Both the position numbers and the translations under genes were made by a program. 64,000 nt of DNA. Source: Branchiostoma floridae. Its lineage: Eukaryota; Chordata; Leptocardii; Amphioxiformes; Branchiostomatidae. The stretch lies in the NCBI RefSeq assembly GCF_000003815.2, contig NC_049987.1, forward strand, positions 6,799,331 to 6,863,330, read 5' to 3'. The notes below the pieces were generated by a model that searched no databases, was not told the origin of the DNA, and saw only the letters and a program-made list of their open reading frames with translations. Positions 24,215-36,916 of this stretch are shown here, piece by piece. Every line of letters starts with the position of its first letter. Position 1 is the stretch's first letter.

Positions 24215-27200
24215 GGACACACAAACGCTGGGTAAAATATAACCTCCATGACATTTCATGGAGGTAATAATCCTGCTTTAATGCTGGTGTGCTTCTCAGG
24301 TTAAGTCCAGGTTTGTTGCCATGAGCCAAAAGAGCTCCAGGGCAAGTGCATTTGTTTTGGTTTTGAGAAGTTGGAGCTCTCGGACAAGGTCATGGTTGGG
24401 TGACAGGAGCTCCTTCAGGTTCATAACAATCTACATGGAAATGTCTGTGACAGCCACGCATAGACGTCTGAGTTTGAACACAAGAGAATACAAATAGAAA
24501 ACGTACTGTGATGTTATATGGGTGTTCTTGAAAGGCCTGGAAAATAATGGCCTCTCACAAAATAGATAATCCCCTTGCTTCTCTGTTCCCTACTGGGGTT
24601 AAGTCCAGGTTTATCGTCGAAGCAGGCAGGGTACATTTGTTTCGGTTGTATGGGCTTCAGCTCTCAAGTTCCCGACAGGGCGACGGGAGCTCCATTATTC
24701 AAGTTCATATCAAACTTTGCTCTACATAGCAAAGGCTGTGCATTCACGGGTAGACTTTTTAATTGGAAAGTCAAGAAAATACACACAAAAAAAAAAAAAC
24801 TACTGTCATGTTTGCGGGTATTCATGAAAGGTCTGGGTCTTCCAACCACAAAATACATGTACAATCATTCCTTCCCCAGCGTACTACAGTACTTAGACTA
24901 AGCCAAGGTGTACTGCCAGAGGCGATGGGATACGTTTGTCGCGGTCTGTGGGAACTGAAGCGCACAGGCAAGTTCACCCTGAACCCTGCCCTACTTGGCA
25001 GAGCCTGTGGCATCCACGCATTGACGTCTGATGTTATACACACGAAAATAGGACAAGGAAATATACTGTCATGCTGTGGATGTTGGTGCAAGGTTTTAAT
25101 TGTCCTCCAGAATTCATATCAACTCTATATCTAATTTATATCGGTAGATTGAAAACATGCACCAAATACGATAGCCTCAAAATGGCTAGCCTCAAAATAT
25201 TAATACATATTCACAGATATAGATACACCCATACCATGGCAGGTGGCAAGTATTTCGTATCGGATTATCTTGTCTGATTGCACAGTTTGATTGGCTGGTG
25301 GAGAAAACAGTGATGAAATCTCCTTGTTCTTGCGGGGGGGGGGGGGGGGGTGTTATCGGTGTAATACTCAGCACATACCATTCTTCAAATCCTGCCACAA
25401 AATAAATCCCTCCTGTTCCTGTGCACTACTTGGGTTAAGTCCAAGTTTCTTGCCAGATAAGTCGGAGTGCATTTGCCACAGTTTGGAGAAGTTGGAGCTC
25501 TTAGTCAAGTTCACGGTTGAGTGGCGGAGCTCACATCTACCAATATTGCCCTACGTGACTCTTTGACATTACTGGACAGATTGATGAATCAAGTTATCCG
25601 AGCCAGAAAATACGATAAAAGACTAATATACCCTCATGATGTGGATGTTTGTGGAAATGCCTGTGAAGTTTCTCGCTCGGGTTTATCACCCAAGACTTTT
25701 GCCATCTACCTGTCCGACGTGTAAGCCTTAAAGGGTTCCAAAAAGTCGCATTTGGCAACATTTTTCTCTTACATCAAATGTAAGCAAAGGTTCTGCGCGC
25801 GCCAGACACATATGAATGAGTGAGTGTTATCTCAAAACCTCTACAGGGTGTAATGCATGGCAGAAACAACAACAGCAGCTGTAAGCGACTAAATTACGTA
25901 TCAAAACACTAATAAAAAGTAATAAAAGTAACATTTGTATGCAGGTATAACAATCCTGAATGTGATATATGATCCCTTGAAGAAGTGTACTCTGTGCGAA
26001 GTTAAAAGACCTTTACTGCTATTTCAATGTAGCTCTTCAATTGCGCTTCAAATATGGAAAATATCTCTTTACCAGTGTGAAGTATGCACATGCCTCCTTA
26101 TAGGAGTCAGGGTCAGAGGTACACACGCTTACTCATCGAACGCCAAAGTTCCGGGGTACCGATGAAAAGAACCACGTCAGTATCTCCATACTTTTAACTA
26201 GATAAGACCCTGGAAGCGGCGTAGATTGTAAAGTTGGCACACCTCCAAAAACCTTCTTTGTTGCTACTTCAATGTAGCAATTTGATGCGCCGATACGCTC
26301 CAAATGTGTCGAATTCGCTATCCCGGGTTCCGCGGGTTTAATCAGTGCATGTCTGCTCATATGACAATGGAATCATAACCAACTTGACTGTCATATTGAC
26401 ATCTTATTCAGCCTATTGTAATCTGAGACCGAAATTCCGCAATCCGAGTTAAGACAATTTTTACACTTTCAGTAGCTATGTTAGGATGTATGGTATAAGT
26501 TTCTCTGTAATGAGATTTCTTTAGGAGATGAGAAGAAGATTTGCCAGCCAGTGAATTCCCCGACCTGAATTTGAATTCCAGTTTCCAGTTCAGCCTGTCG
26601 CTACTACAGGACATGACACGTGGGTAAAATGACTCCCTCCGGGAACATCTGTTGCTGAGTACGAGATTGTTGGCACCCTACTCCGAATATTGAACTATTG
26701 TAGACATAAAACTTTGTACACCTGAGTCAGAAGTCTTCTTTTATATTCAAGACATCATTCCTCTACTTCAGAGCTTGAAACGTGCGTGAAACCAGTTCCT
26801 CTGGGATGTCACCTTTTGCAGGTATAAGATTCTTGTCAACACTTCATGCGTCTTGGCCGTTGTAAATTCGATCTCACTTTCCTAATTCGATAATTTGATT
26901 TTCCACTTCACAGGCCAACTGTCTCAGCAACGACACTGAGCCGCGGATTATTACCTGAACATGAACTTCACGAGTGTATTATATCTAAATTTATATTATA
27001 TGGTAATATCCGCTGGGATTGGGTTTGAGAAAGATGAAACTTGAAAAGGTGGGTCCGACAGTAATTCTAATATCTGTGCAGTAAACTAGAAGCTCATCTT
27101 GTTCGTTATCTGCCTTTCATCATGTATCATTTCCTGCATCCATATTTCACTAATTTGATTGCTTGATGACATTGTGTACTTAAGAGGATAACATACCATA

Positions 27201-30200
27201 GACGAACATCAATTTGTTTGATGATGTTGCAAAAATCTGTTTCATGCGAGACAAAGAAGCGAACATGACTGATTTTCTGCTGTCAGTTATATATTTAATA
27301 TTCCAAGCGCGCTATCCCCGTCTCTCAGCATTTATGAAGGCAACCAAAATCATGGAAAAGCGGACGTGAATTCATTTTTATTAGGGCAGGGGTTAATGGT
27401 ACTATTGGCATCGTGAGAAGCTCGAGTGAAGGCAATATCAGGGGGATGAGCGAAGGAAATACCACAAGACATGAAAAAGTTCATAACTCTCAGATACAAC
27501 GGCAATAGGGGGAATAACTGAGCAAGTTTCTAGAGTTATATGAGGAGCTACTTTTCAACAACAGAGTTTTCCGTATTAGTAGTGTATAGCCAGTATAACC
27601 CATCTTCTACATGCAAATACACTAATGTAACATTGATAACATCGCCCTTGGGCATGCAAAACTCCGTCGTCCTTGGACAGAACTCCCTCGTCATTGGGCA
27701 GAACTCCCTCGTCCTTGGGCAGAACTTCACCGTTCTTGGGCCTAACTACACCGTCCTTGGGCAGAACTCCACTGTACTTGGGCAGAACTCCATCGTCCTT
27801 GGGCAGAACTCCGCTGTCCTTGGGCAGATCTCCCTCGTCCTTGGGCAGAACTCCACTGTACTTGGGCAGAACTCTACCGTCCTTGGGCAGAGCTCCATCG
27901 TCCTTGGCTAGAACTCCCTCGTCCTTGGGCAGAACTCCGTCGTTCTTAGGCAGAACTCCACCGTACTTGGGCAGAAACGCCGTCGTTCTGTCCGTCCTTT
28001 TCCGTCATATTGTGTTTATTGTAAATGTCACTAAAAGAACAGTTTATGGTGACCCGGCACCCGCCTTAGCTGTTATCTTATGAGTAATTTAGCTGTCCGG
28101 GCACTGACGTCGACTGTTTAGAGGATTTCTGCGTACGAAATGCCAAGGGCTGCGGGATTATCATGACAAATGTGAACACTTTTCGACAGGCACTCAATGG
28201 GAATCAAACTGGAGAATGTTGCTCATTGTTGACGTTTGAATGCGAAAGCGTTTAGTAGTTGTGACGTGTACAGCGTTATGATGGATGTTGCTGCTGTATA
28301 TGTCCTACAAGATGGTTAAGGCCGGCGAGTGAACACGACGTGACAGATAGAAATGCCATATTTGGCCGACAGGACGGTTAAGGCCGGAGAGTGAACACGA
28401 CGTGACAGATGAGAGTACCATATAAGGCCAACAGGACGGTTAAGGCCGGAGAGTGAACACGACGTGACAGATAGAAGTGCCATATTTGGCCGACAGGACG
28501 GTTAAGGCCGGAGAGTGAACACGACGTGACAGATGAGAGTACCATATAAGGCCAACAGGACGGTTAAGGCCGGAGAGTGAACACGACGTGACAGATAGAA
28601 GTGCCATATTTGGCCGACAAGACGGTTAAGGCCGGTCAGTGAAGACGCTGTGACAGATGGAGAGCCCAATAAAGGCCGACAGGGCGGATAAGGCCGGTGA
28701 GTCACGGTAGTACGGTCACGTGTGTCAAGAGTAAGCAGACGAACACGACCGCCATGATGGAACGAACGAAAATGGCTGCCGGTGCCATGAAAACAAGTTT
28801 AGGTATCTTTGAATGACCTTCAATGCCTTAAAATGATCTTATCATTTTGGTCTCTCTTCTATTGTCGAGTGGTCCCATGGAAATAATGTTCGATTAGGAA
28901 GCATGGTGGAAGGTGAAAGAAGTTCAACTGATACGCGCAGTTTCATTTATCCTGTAGGCGTTCCCGTATGAAATTGTTCTCTCCTTGGACCTCACAGCTA
29001 AACTTGGCAAATGAAATATCTACAGTTTGTTCATCATCGACAGTCTCCGGTAAGGTACTAATAAACTTTTTCCCGTCCTAGTACAGGCCAGCGCACCCGG
29101 TTCCATCACTGCCAGAATCTACTTTCAACTCCCAGCTAAGACGCATGTCTGGGTCGGCCTGCTGGCGATAGGGTTGTGATAAGATTCCTGGGGGGAGTAT
29201 ACATAAACACACAGAGTCTGTAACGGCAACTTTGACCATAAGGCTCCTAAAGATTAGAAGATCACACATACGGCTTTCTCGAGTAACGGCAACCTAAGGC
29301 TCCCAATTTCAGTGTGTAATTTAACGTAAATCATATGTACAGTCTATCGGAGTGTCTGTAAAGATAACCCTAGCCATAAGGCTCGTAGGCACTCTACAAT
29401 AGTCACTGTGCATGTGACTTCATCACATTTTGTACATGTTGTAAAATTAACGATACTTAGGTGCTATTGTTTGAGTGTAATCAATGTTGATTTAATGGAT
29501 CAAGATTGAAACTATTCACTCTGTCCGAGTAACGGCAACACCGGTCATAAAGCTGGTACGTACTGTCTGAGTACCGAAAGCTCAGGCCATGAGGCTACCA
29601 ACGGTTCAGTATTCATATGTATGGTCTGCCCGAGTGAGCTTTAACCACAGCCCTGGCCATGGAGATTTGTATGCGCGCCAGGCACAAGTATGTTAAGATA
29701 TACGTGTGTGGTAGAGATCTCAACTGGTCCAGGGAACGATGTATGAGACATATGCATTGTATCCACAGAATTTTTATTCCGAGCACATTTCAATGCCACA
29801 GTAAGTATTGACCTTCAGGAACCTTAAGGTGAAGGAAGTATACCTGGAGAAGTATCAGAGAGGAAAAGAAATTCAATTGCGTAGTGGTTTCCTGCCACTT
29901 TCTGCTCCCACATGTCTTCTGAGACGCGTGTCTGATGCAGGCTATGGGCGATGTGGGTATGATAAGCCCCCCACAGGTTCGGTAGATCACATACACATAC
30001 GTACACGGTCGGCCCGAGGGGGCTGTAACAGGCACCTTGGCTTTCTACATTCGTGTATTAACCAGGCCATGGGAGAAGGAGATGGAAAATCTTAAGTGCA
30101 TTCCTGCTCTCAGGAAAGGCATATGCAGCTTGGGAATGTTCGTGTCGACTGTTGCCATTCAGTGCACATTCGAATCCCTAAGAAGTGATCGAGTAATGTA

Positions 30201-33200
30201 GGTACAGGCGGAGAAATAGGGAAGGTAAGAGGATCTTCAAATCCATCCCACGGCTGCCAATCACATGAGGCTATCCGCAGTGTAACTGTAATGGTTTGCC
30301 GGAAAAAAAGCCCCACATGTTGCAACTTGTAAGAAGAAGTAAAGAGAGGAGGGGAGTGGAAAAAGATGGAGAGAGAAAGAGAGAGGGGGGAAGAAGTTGG
30401 AGAGAGGATCCGGAAAAAAAGAAGAAGAGGGGGAGAGAGAGAGAGACAGGAAAGAAATAGAAAAACACACAGACATACATACATAGAGAGAGAGAGAGAG
30501 AGTCAGGTCAAGATCATCGGTTTACTATCTTGGGGGGTGAAGTAACAGCCATGATAACTACTTCCTACAGGCACTGCTTCCTAAACTGAGCTGCCCAAAC
30601 TTGCCACGCTGGGGGTCAAACGTCAAAGTCAACCGACAAAAGGTTCTCAGGTCCGCGTATTATTTGATTCAAACAAAATAAACGTATAAACTTCCTACAA
30701 GCACTGCTTCCTACACTGAGCTGCCCAAACTTGCCACGCTGGGGGTCAAACGTCAAAGTCAACCGACAAAAGGTTCTCAGGTCCGCGTATTATTTGTCAA
30801 GTCTCCCAATGGACGAGCAGATTCTCCTGCCACAACTAAAGCACATTTCTGACCCATGTCCATCTTCTGGGCCTGACAAATACATAGATCACACCAACTG
30901 AAGAATATAGCCCCTGGCGGCAACATTCATCGATCCCACAAGTGGATTATGAATTGATGAGGTTATGCAGTCACATTTTGCTCTCCCAATGCGAGTTTTA
31001 TGTACTCTACCGCGGCGCCTGTCTGTGCGGATGTTTCCACTTGAATTGTTTGCAAAAAGGGATCACGAGGTTACTGTGTTGATGGATAGTTCTGAGACAG
31101 TAAAATATTGCCTATCATGAATCTCGTTGGCGAGCATTTCCGGCACGTCTAAAGCATGGGACACGGTATGTAATGCTGGGTATGTTGCTGTTATAGATTT
31201 GTGTATCGATAATGAGCATCATATTTGTGGTAATATTTGCTTTTCTGTAGGCAGCCACTATCACCTTCTTGGCCAGAATTTTGGCAACATCCAGATGAGC
31301 AACTCAATGGCAGCAATGCAAAGCGGCGAAGCTGAGGCTGATGATAATTATGAACTAGTGTTAGTAGTGGATCCGCTAAGATTTAGGCAGGCATTCATGA
31401 CCTAACAGCCTGACTGAAAGGTCTTCATATTAATCTCTCTAAGACTCAGCCAATGATCACAGACTCACAGCCTCACCGGCAGGGCTTTAGCAGGCAGTCA
31501 AGCGATCACAGACACAGGCATCTACCAGTAGTAAGAGCCAAAGTCTTATGCAGAGCTTTGCTCTTTGAGGTGTTTCTGTGGCATCCGGGGGTTCTTATAA
31601 TCTTTGCATCTAGCCGTAGTTAGAGCCAAAGTCCTATGCAGAGCTTCGCTCGTTGAAATGTTCCTGTAGCATCCGAGGATTCTGAGCCACTAGTATCAGT
31701 GTTGGATCAGGTTAAGCCAGCGACATACAGACTGACTGGCGGGTCTTCATATTAATCTCTCTAAGACCTCTCCAGTGATTGCAGATATGGTGCAGGCGGA
31801 TGTTGTTAGAGCTGAAGTCTCACCGGGGTATCAGCTCCACTGATGGCACAGTTCCTTTAAGAATCATTCCCTTATCGCTGGAGAACACATCCTTGGCGGC
31901 TTCCTTGTCTAAACCTGGGTCGCGACTTCTGTGCGCTCGTTCCTAAGCCTTCTCTTAGACTCGCCAGTTTTCGCAGATTGAGGAAGACATTACGCACGTA
32001 CCAGTAATTCTCCGACACTGCGGATCGTAAGTAAGGGCGCTGTAACATAGGTCGTGCGATCGCCGTACGGACGCCATTGGATTTTCAAACTGGCTGTGAT
32101 AGAACCAACCACCGACATGGATCCAAAACAGCCAAGACAGTTGTGTATCAAGACAAAATGGCTGCAGTTAGGAATCCTACGACGATCGCACGACCTGTGA
32201 CCGAGCCCTTACCAACCCTTTCTAGAGGCTGAGACCGTGCTGTGACTAAAGATGTCACGTACTAGACGACGAATTTCATAAATGAAGTACGATTTCTTAT
32301 GCTCGTACTTATCGTTGTCTTTTAAATCATACATTTATCTCGTGTATCATTTTCCAATTACAAAATTAAGGGTCACACGATTGAGTTTCTACCTGAGCGA
32401 CCGTACAGCGATCGACTTCTGGCATATTGTGGGTCCCGCAGAGAGGACGACATTGCCATTAGAACGCATTACACCTGACGCAGCTGTTATGCCTGATAAC
32501 CCGGGGTAACGATGCCAACATCAGTGTTTTAACCCCGTCGACCCGACGTCGTGCTGACAGAGCAATATATCCCTCACGATCACATAGGCCTTACATCTCA
32601 TCTCATGCATTATGAGACGAGAGACAATGTCAAAAGAGCGACTCCGTCTGCGCTGTACAACATACGTCACCGGCCTACCTGTCACACACACCCGGGAGTG
32701 CCGGGTTTCAGGTTAGGCCTACGTCACATTTCCTAACCGGGGATCGGCCGGGCAGCTTTCGGGAACGAAAAGTGTTATATCAAAGACACCAAACTACACA
32801 AGATGTTAAGAGTACAGTCGTGGGCATTATTTGTGTTATTTTTACGTATACATGTCTAGTGGTACGTACCTAAACTCATATTCAGGTTCAGGTCCGGATT
32901 CAGGTCCAGCAGTTCAGGTTCAGGTCCGGACTTTAAGTCCGGAACTGAACCCATCATTACATATTGCGTCTGCTAGCAATTTTTTTGTAGGGAGGGGGGG
33001 GTACATATAAAATTGCATGTTAGCATGAATTGACATGCAATGTGAAAAATACATACAAATCATATACAGCCAGTGTAAACACAAAGGGTCAGTAATAAAC
33101 ACGAAATGCTTTTTTTCTTTCTTTTTCCAGTGCAAATTTCACTGATCTATGGAAGGTTTTGGATGGTTTAGAACAAAAAATGGCATACAAGTGAGAGATA

Positions 33201-35704
33201 GCTTTTTGCAAGTCCGGACTTGGTTTCCGGTCCAATTCCAGTTCCGGAGTTTAGGTACGCACCACTATACATGTCTATTTTTGTTTCTGCAAACAGCCCG
33301 GCCGGGCCCCGTTTTGGAAATGTGACGATACCACCAGAACACACGTGTATAACTCATACATTGTAATGTCATTTAAGGACGTGTCGATATCAACACAATA
33401 TTGTGTTATTCTTCATATAGTCCCTAGGCGATGACGTTATGCTGTGCACCGGCAACGAGACAGACTCAGGCGTGACAAATTTTTAACACTCTTGATTTTC
33501 TGTTTCGTTCCCAAACTTGATCTGCCCGGCCGGGCCCCGGTTTGGAAATGTGACATAAGCCTAAACATCGCACCTACATACGGCATAAGGTGAAGATGTT
33601 TTGATCCCAGACTCTGTCTTTTCATATATATGGTAAACACGACCAATCTGCTCAAGTACACAAAGCCAAAAAGTCATCTTTCTAATTTGTAGGAGGAGTT
33701 TGTACCTCCGTCAATGTCGCGCTGATTTCATATCACACAACCTTTCCTGTCTTTGTGACTTATTGCCAAATTCGATATTAAGCGCCCTTCTCATTCCTAT
33801 CTCTGTAATTGTACATGTTAACAGCGCCCGAGCCTATTTCCGTCACACAAACGACGCCCTTATCTAATCTTGTGCCGCTACAAGCAGTTTAACTCCGCCG
33901 TTTGTGTAATCATTATGAAAGCGTGCACATTGCTAATGGCACATTTATAACCCGTGTAATGAGATCTGCCGGCGTGAAGAGTAGGGAAGCATACATCACA
34001 ACAAGAGGGCGCACTCAACACGGTCTGCAGATAAGGCAGTAGGCAGGAGTCTTAAGACAATCTCTAAGGAGAAAGCCGAGAGTATCAAAAGACACTTAAC
34101 AAGATTTACTATGAAAATGTCCTTGGCGAAAAGAGGGTGTTGTTTTTTTAATCATTTTTGACCAACAAGCGGGCGCACTCAACACATTCTGCAGATAAGG
34201 CAGTAGGCAGGAGTCTTCAGACGTCGACAATCTCCAAGGTGAAAGCCGAGAGTATCAAAAGACACTTAACAAGATTTACTATAAATATGTCCTTGGCGAA
34301 AAGAGGGTGTTGTTTTTTAAATCATTTTTGACCAACATCCGCCGTAGGGCTTGATTACAACATACATCACAAAAAGCGGCTACACTAAACACGTTCTGCA
34401 ACTAAGGCAGTAGGCAGGATTCTTCAGACGTCGACAATCTCCAAGGTGAAAGCCAAGAGTATCAAAAGACATGTAACAAGATTTACTATGAAAATGCCCT
34501 TGGCGAAAAGAGGGTGTTGTTTTTTTAGATTATTTTTGACCAACATCCGCCGAAGGACTTGATTACAACATACATCACAAAAAGCGGCTACACTAAACAC
34601 GTTCTGCAACTAAGGCAGTAGGCAGGATTCTTAAAGACAATCTCCAAGGTGAAAGCCAAGAGTATCAAAAGACACGTAACGAGATTTACTACGAAAATAT
34701 CCTAGGCGAAAAGAGAGCATTGTTTTTTTAAGATGATTTTTGATGAAAATCCGCCGCAGGGCTTGATTGCAACATACATCATATCACGATCGACAAGCTG
34801 GGGCACTTAGCGCGTTCTGCAAAATACACTTCCTTCATCACACTTAAAAAGACGTCTTAAGAAATCCTATAGGAAAAGTGAGAGCAGAAGATCGATTATT
34901 GTTTTAAGCAATGTGTCAAAATCTTAATAACGAGAATCTACCCCAGGCCTTAATCATAACCATAAATTCCCGTCCCTTATTAGATAAATAGCTGTCAGGT
35001 GTCGTCAGGAAGGTTAGGAATTTATCCAGCCGACTCACAAGGAAACAGATAACTGCTGCCATAGCATCACATCTTCACCTAACAGTTAGAGAAGAAAATA
35101 TACGGAAACCATTTTCATGGAAGGAAATCTGGACTGTTGCAGTATTGCATATGACATTCTGATAAATGGACACGTCTCCCAAAAGCACCACCGTTTTCTC
35201 TGCTGCAAGGCAAGAAAGGTGTAATAAAGAAGAAAATGATGTCTTGCCTACAAACGGCCCGTCTGTTAACCCGTTTAACTGCTATTGAGACAACATGTTG
35301 ACGAATGGGCGTCTTTGTAAAGGATTTGGTATTCTTTTCACTTGAAGCGAGGTTTGTAATGTCATGGTCAGGTGCGTTGGCGTTGACTCACGTTGTGGCT
35401 CTAAGAACCGTGGTCTATGCAATGTGCAGGACTATAGGTTCATGAGAAAGCATGTGGGGTATGTGATGTACAATAAGAGCATGTGAGCTGTGGAATATGT
35501 CATGTACAACATTGACGGTGCAAAAGAAGCCTGAAATAACTCTGTATGTAATATATATATATAGTGTCCAGCACTACCGGTGCATGAGAAAGCCCGTAAA
35601 AACTATGGTGTCTATGATACCGTGCAGGGTGCATGAGAAAACTGTAAGAGCTGTGGCAATGGTGTATGTGTTCTGTATAGTATTACCGTTAAATGAGATA
35701 GTCA

Positions 35705-35750
<46 letters not shown>

Positions 35751-36876
35751 TGCATAAACTTTTACTGCATAAACTTGCCAGCTATGGCATCTGCGGCAAG
35801 ATTCTAGCAACAATAAAATCCTTCCTGTTCTGCAGATCTCTGAAGGTCGTTATAAATGGTCAAGCATCAGAATGTCATAGCATCAATGCTGGAGTACCGC
35901 AAGGATCCATCCTCGGTCCAACATTATTTTTAATCTACATAAATGATCTGCCTGATCATATACTGAGATCATTTGTCGACATATATGCTGATGAAACTTC
36001 AGTATTTGGCCACACATCCAAGAGATGTAATGACCGCTCCCTTGCAGCTAATCTCTCTGCTGACCTTGATCATACAGTTCAATGGGGCAAAACGTGGCTT
36101 GTGACCTTCAACCCTTCAAAAACAAACCTTCTTTCGTTCCATCATAAGAGATCCGATCCGAACCTGCCACCGGTCCAAATGGGTGGGACTCTACTTAAAG
36201 AAGCCCCATGCTTTGAGCGACTCTTGGGCCTAAAATTTACACCTGATCTTAAGTGGAATTGTTACATTCAATCCGTTGCCAAGGAAGCTGGGAAAATGGT
36301 GGGCTCTTTGTACCGAACCAGAAAATATCTTACCCCCTCTGCTATTCTTTATCTTTATAAGAGTCAGATAAGGCCCAAAATGGAATATTGTTGTCACATT
36401 TGGGCTGGAGCCTCCCAGAACTCCCTGACCTGCCTCAATAGAGTACAAAAACGGTTAAGGAACATTGTTGGCAGCGACTTATTCGCCACACTACAACCAT
36501 TGGCCCAAAGGCGTGATGTAGCTAGCCTAGCACTTTTCTATCGGTACTTCCATGGTAAATGCTCGGCAGAACTTCATTCACTTGTGCCCTCAATACGAAC
36601 CTTCACAGCAAGAACCCGTTTAGCCACTTCCACGGAAACAAATCATCCTTTTTTCCTACACAATCCACCTAACAGGAGGAAGTTCCACGCTCAGAGCTTT
36701 TTTCCTAGAACAACATCGCTATGGAATAAGCTTCCACGGACTTGCTTCCCCACAGGGTACAGCCTGAAACTGTTTAAATTAAGGGTAAACAAACATCTCT
36801 CTTCACAATTCAGTAATGTAACCCAAAACGCTTGAGTGGCTCCATGAGCCTTGTTTTGCGGTGACCTCTAAGTAAA

Positions 36877-36916
<40 letters not shown>

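Noticed and set aside
27540-28083. Repeat protein with VLGQNS or SLGRTP units
   Set aside because: The 18-bp minisatellite gives open frames automatically. Several frames are open at once and the flanks are not coding.
30110-30484. Three minus-strand ORFs rich in Ser, Leu and Phe
   Set aside because: They are translations of the polypyrimidine strand of a simple purine tract.
34000-34830. CRISPR-like array
   Set aside because: The repeats are about 210 bp, lie head to tail and have no unique short spacers; the genome is eukaryotic. It is an ordinary satellite.
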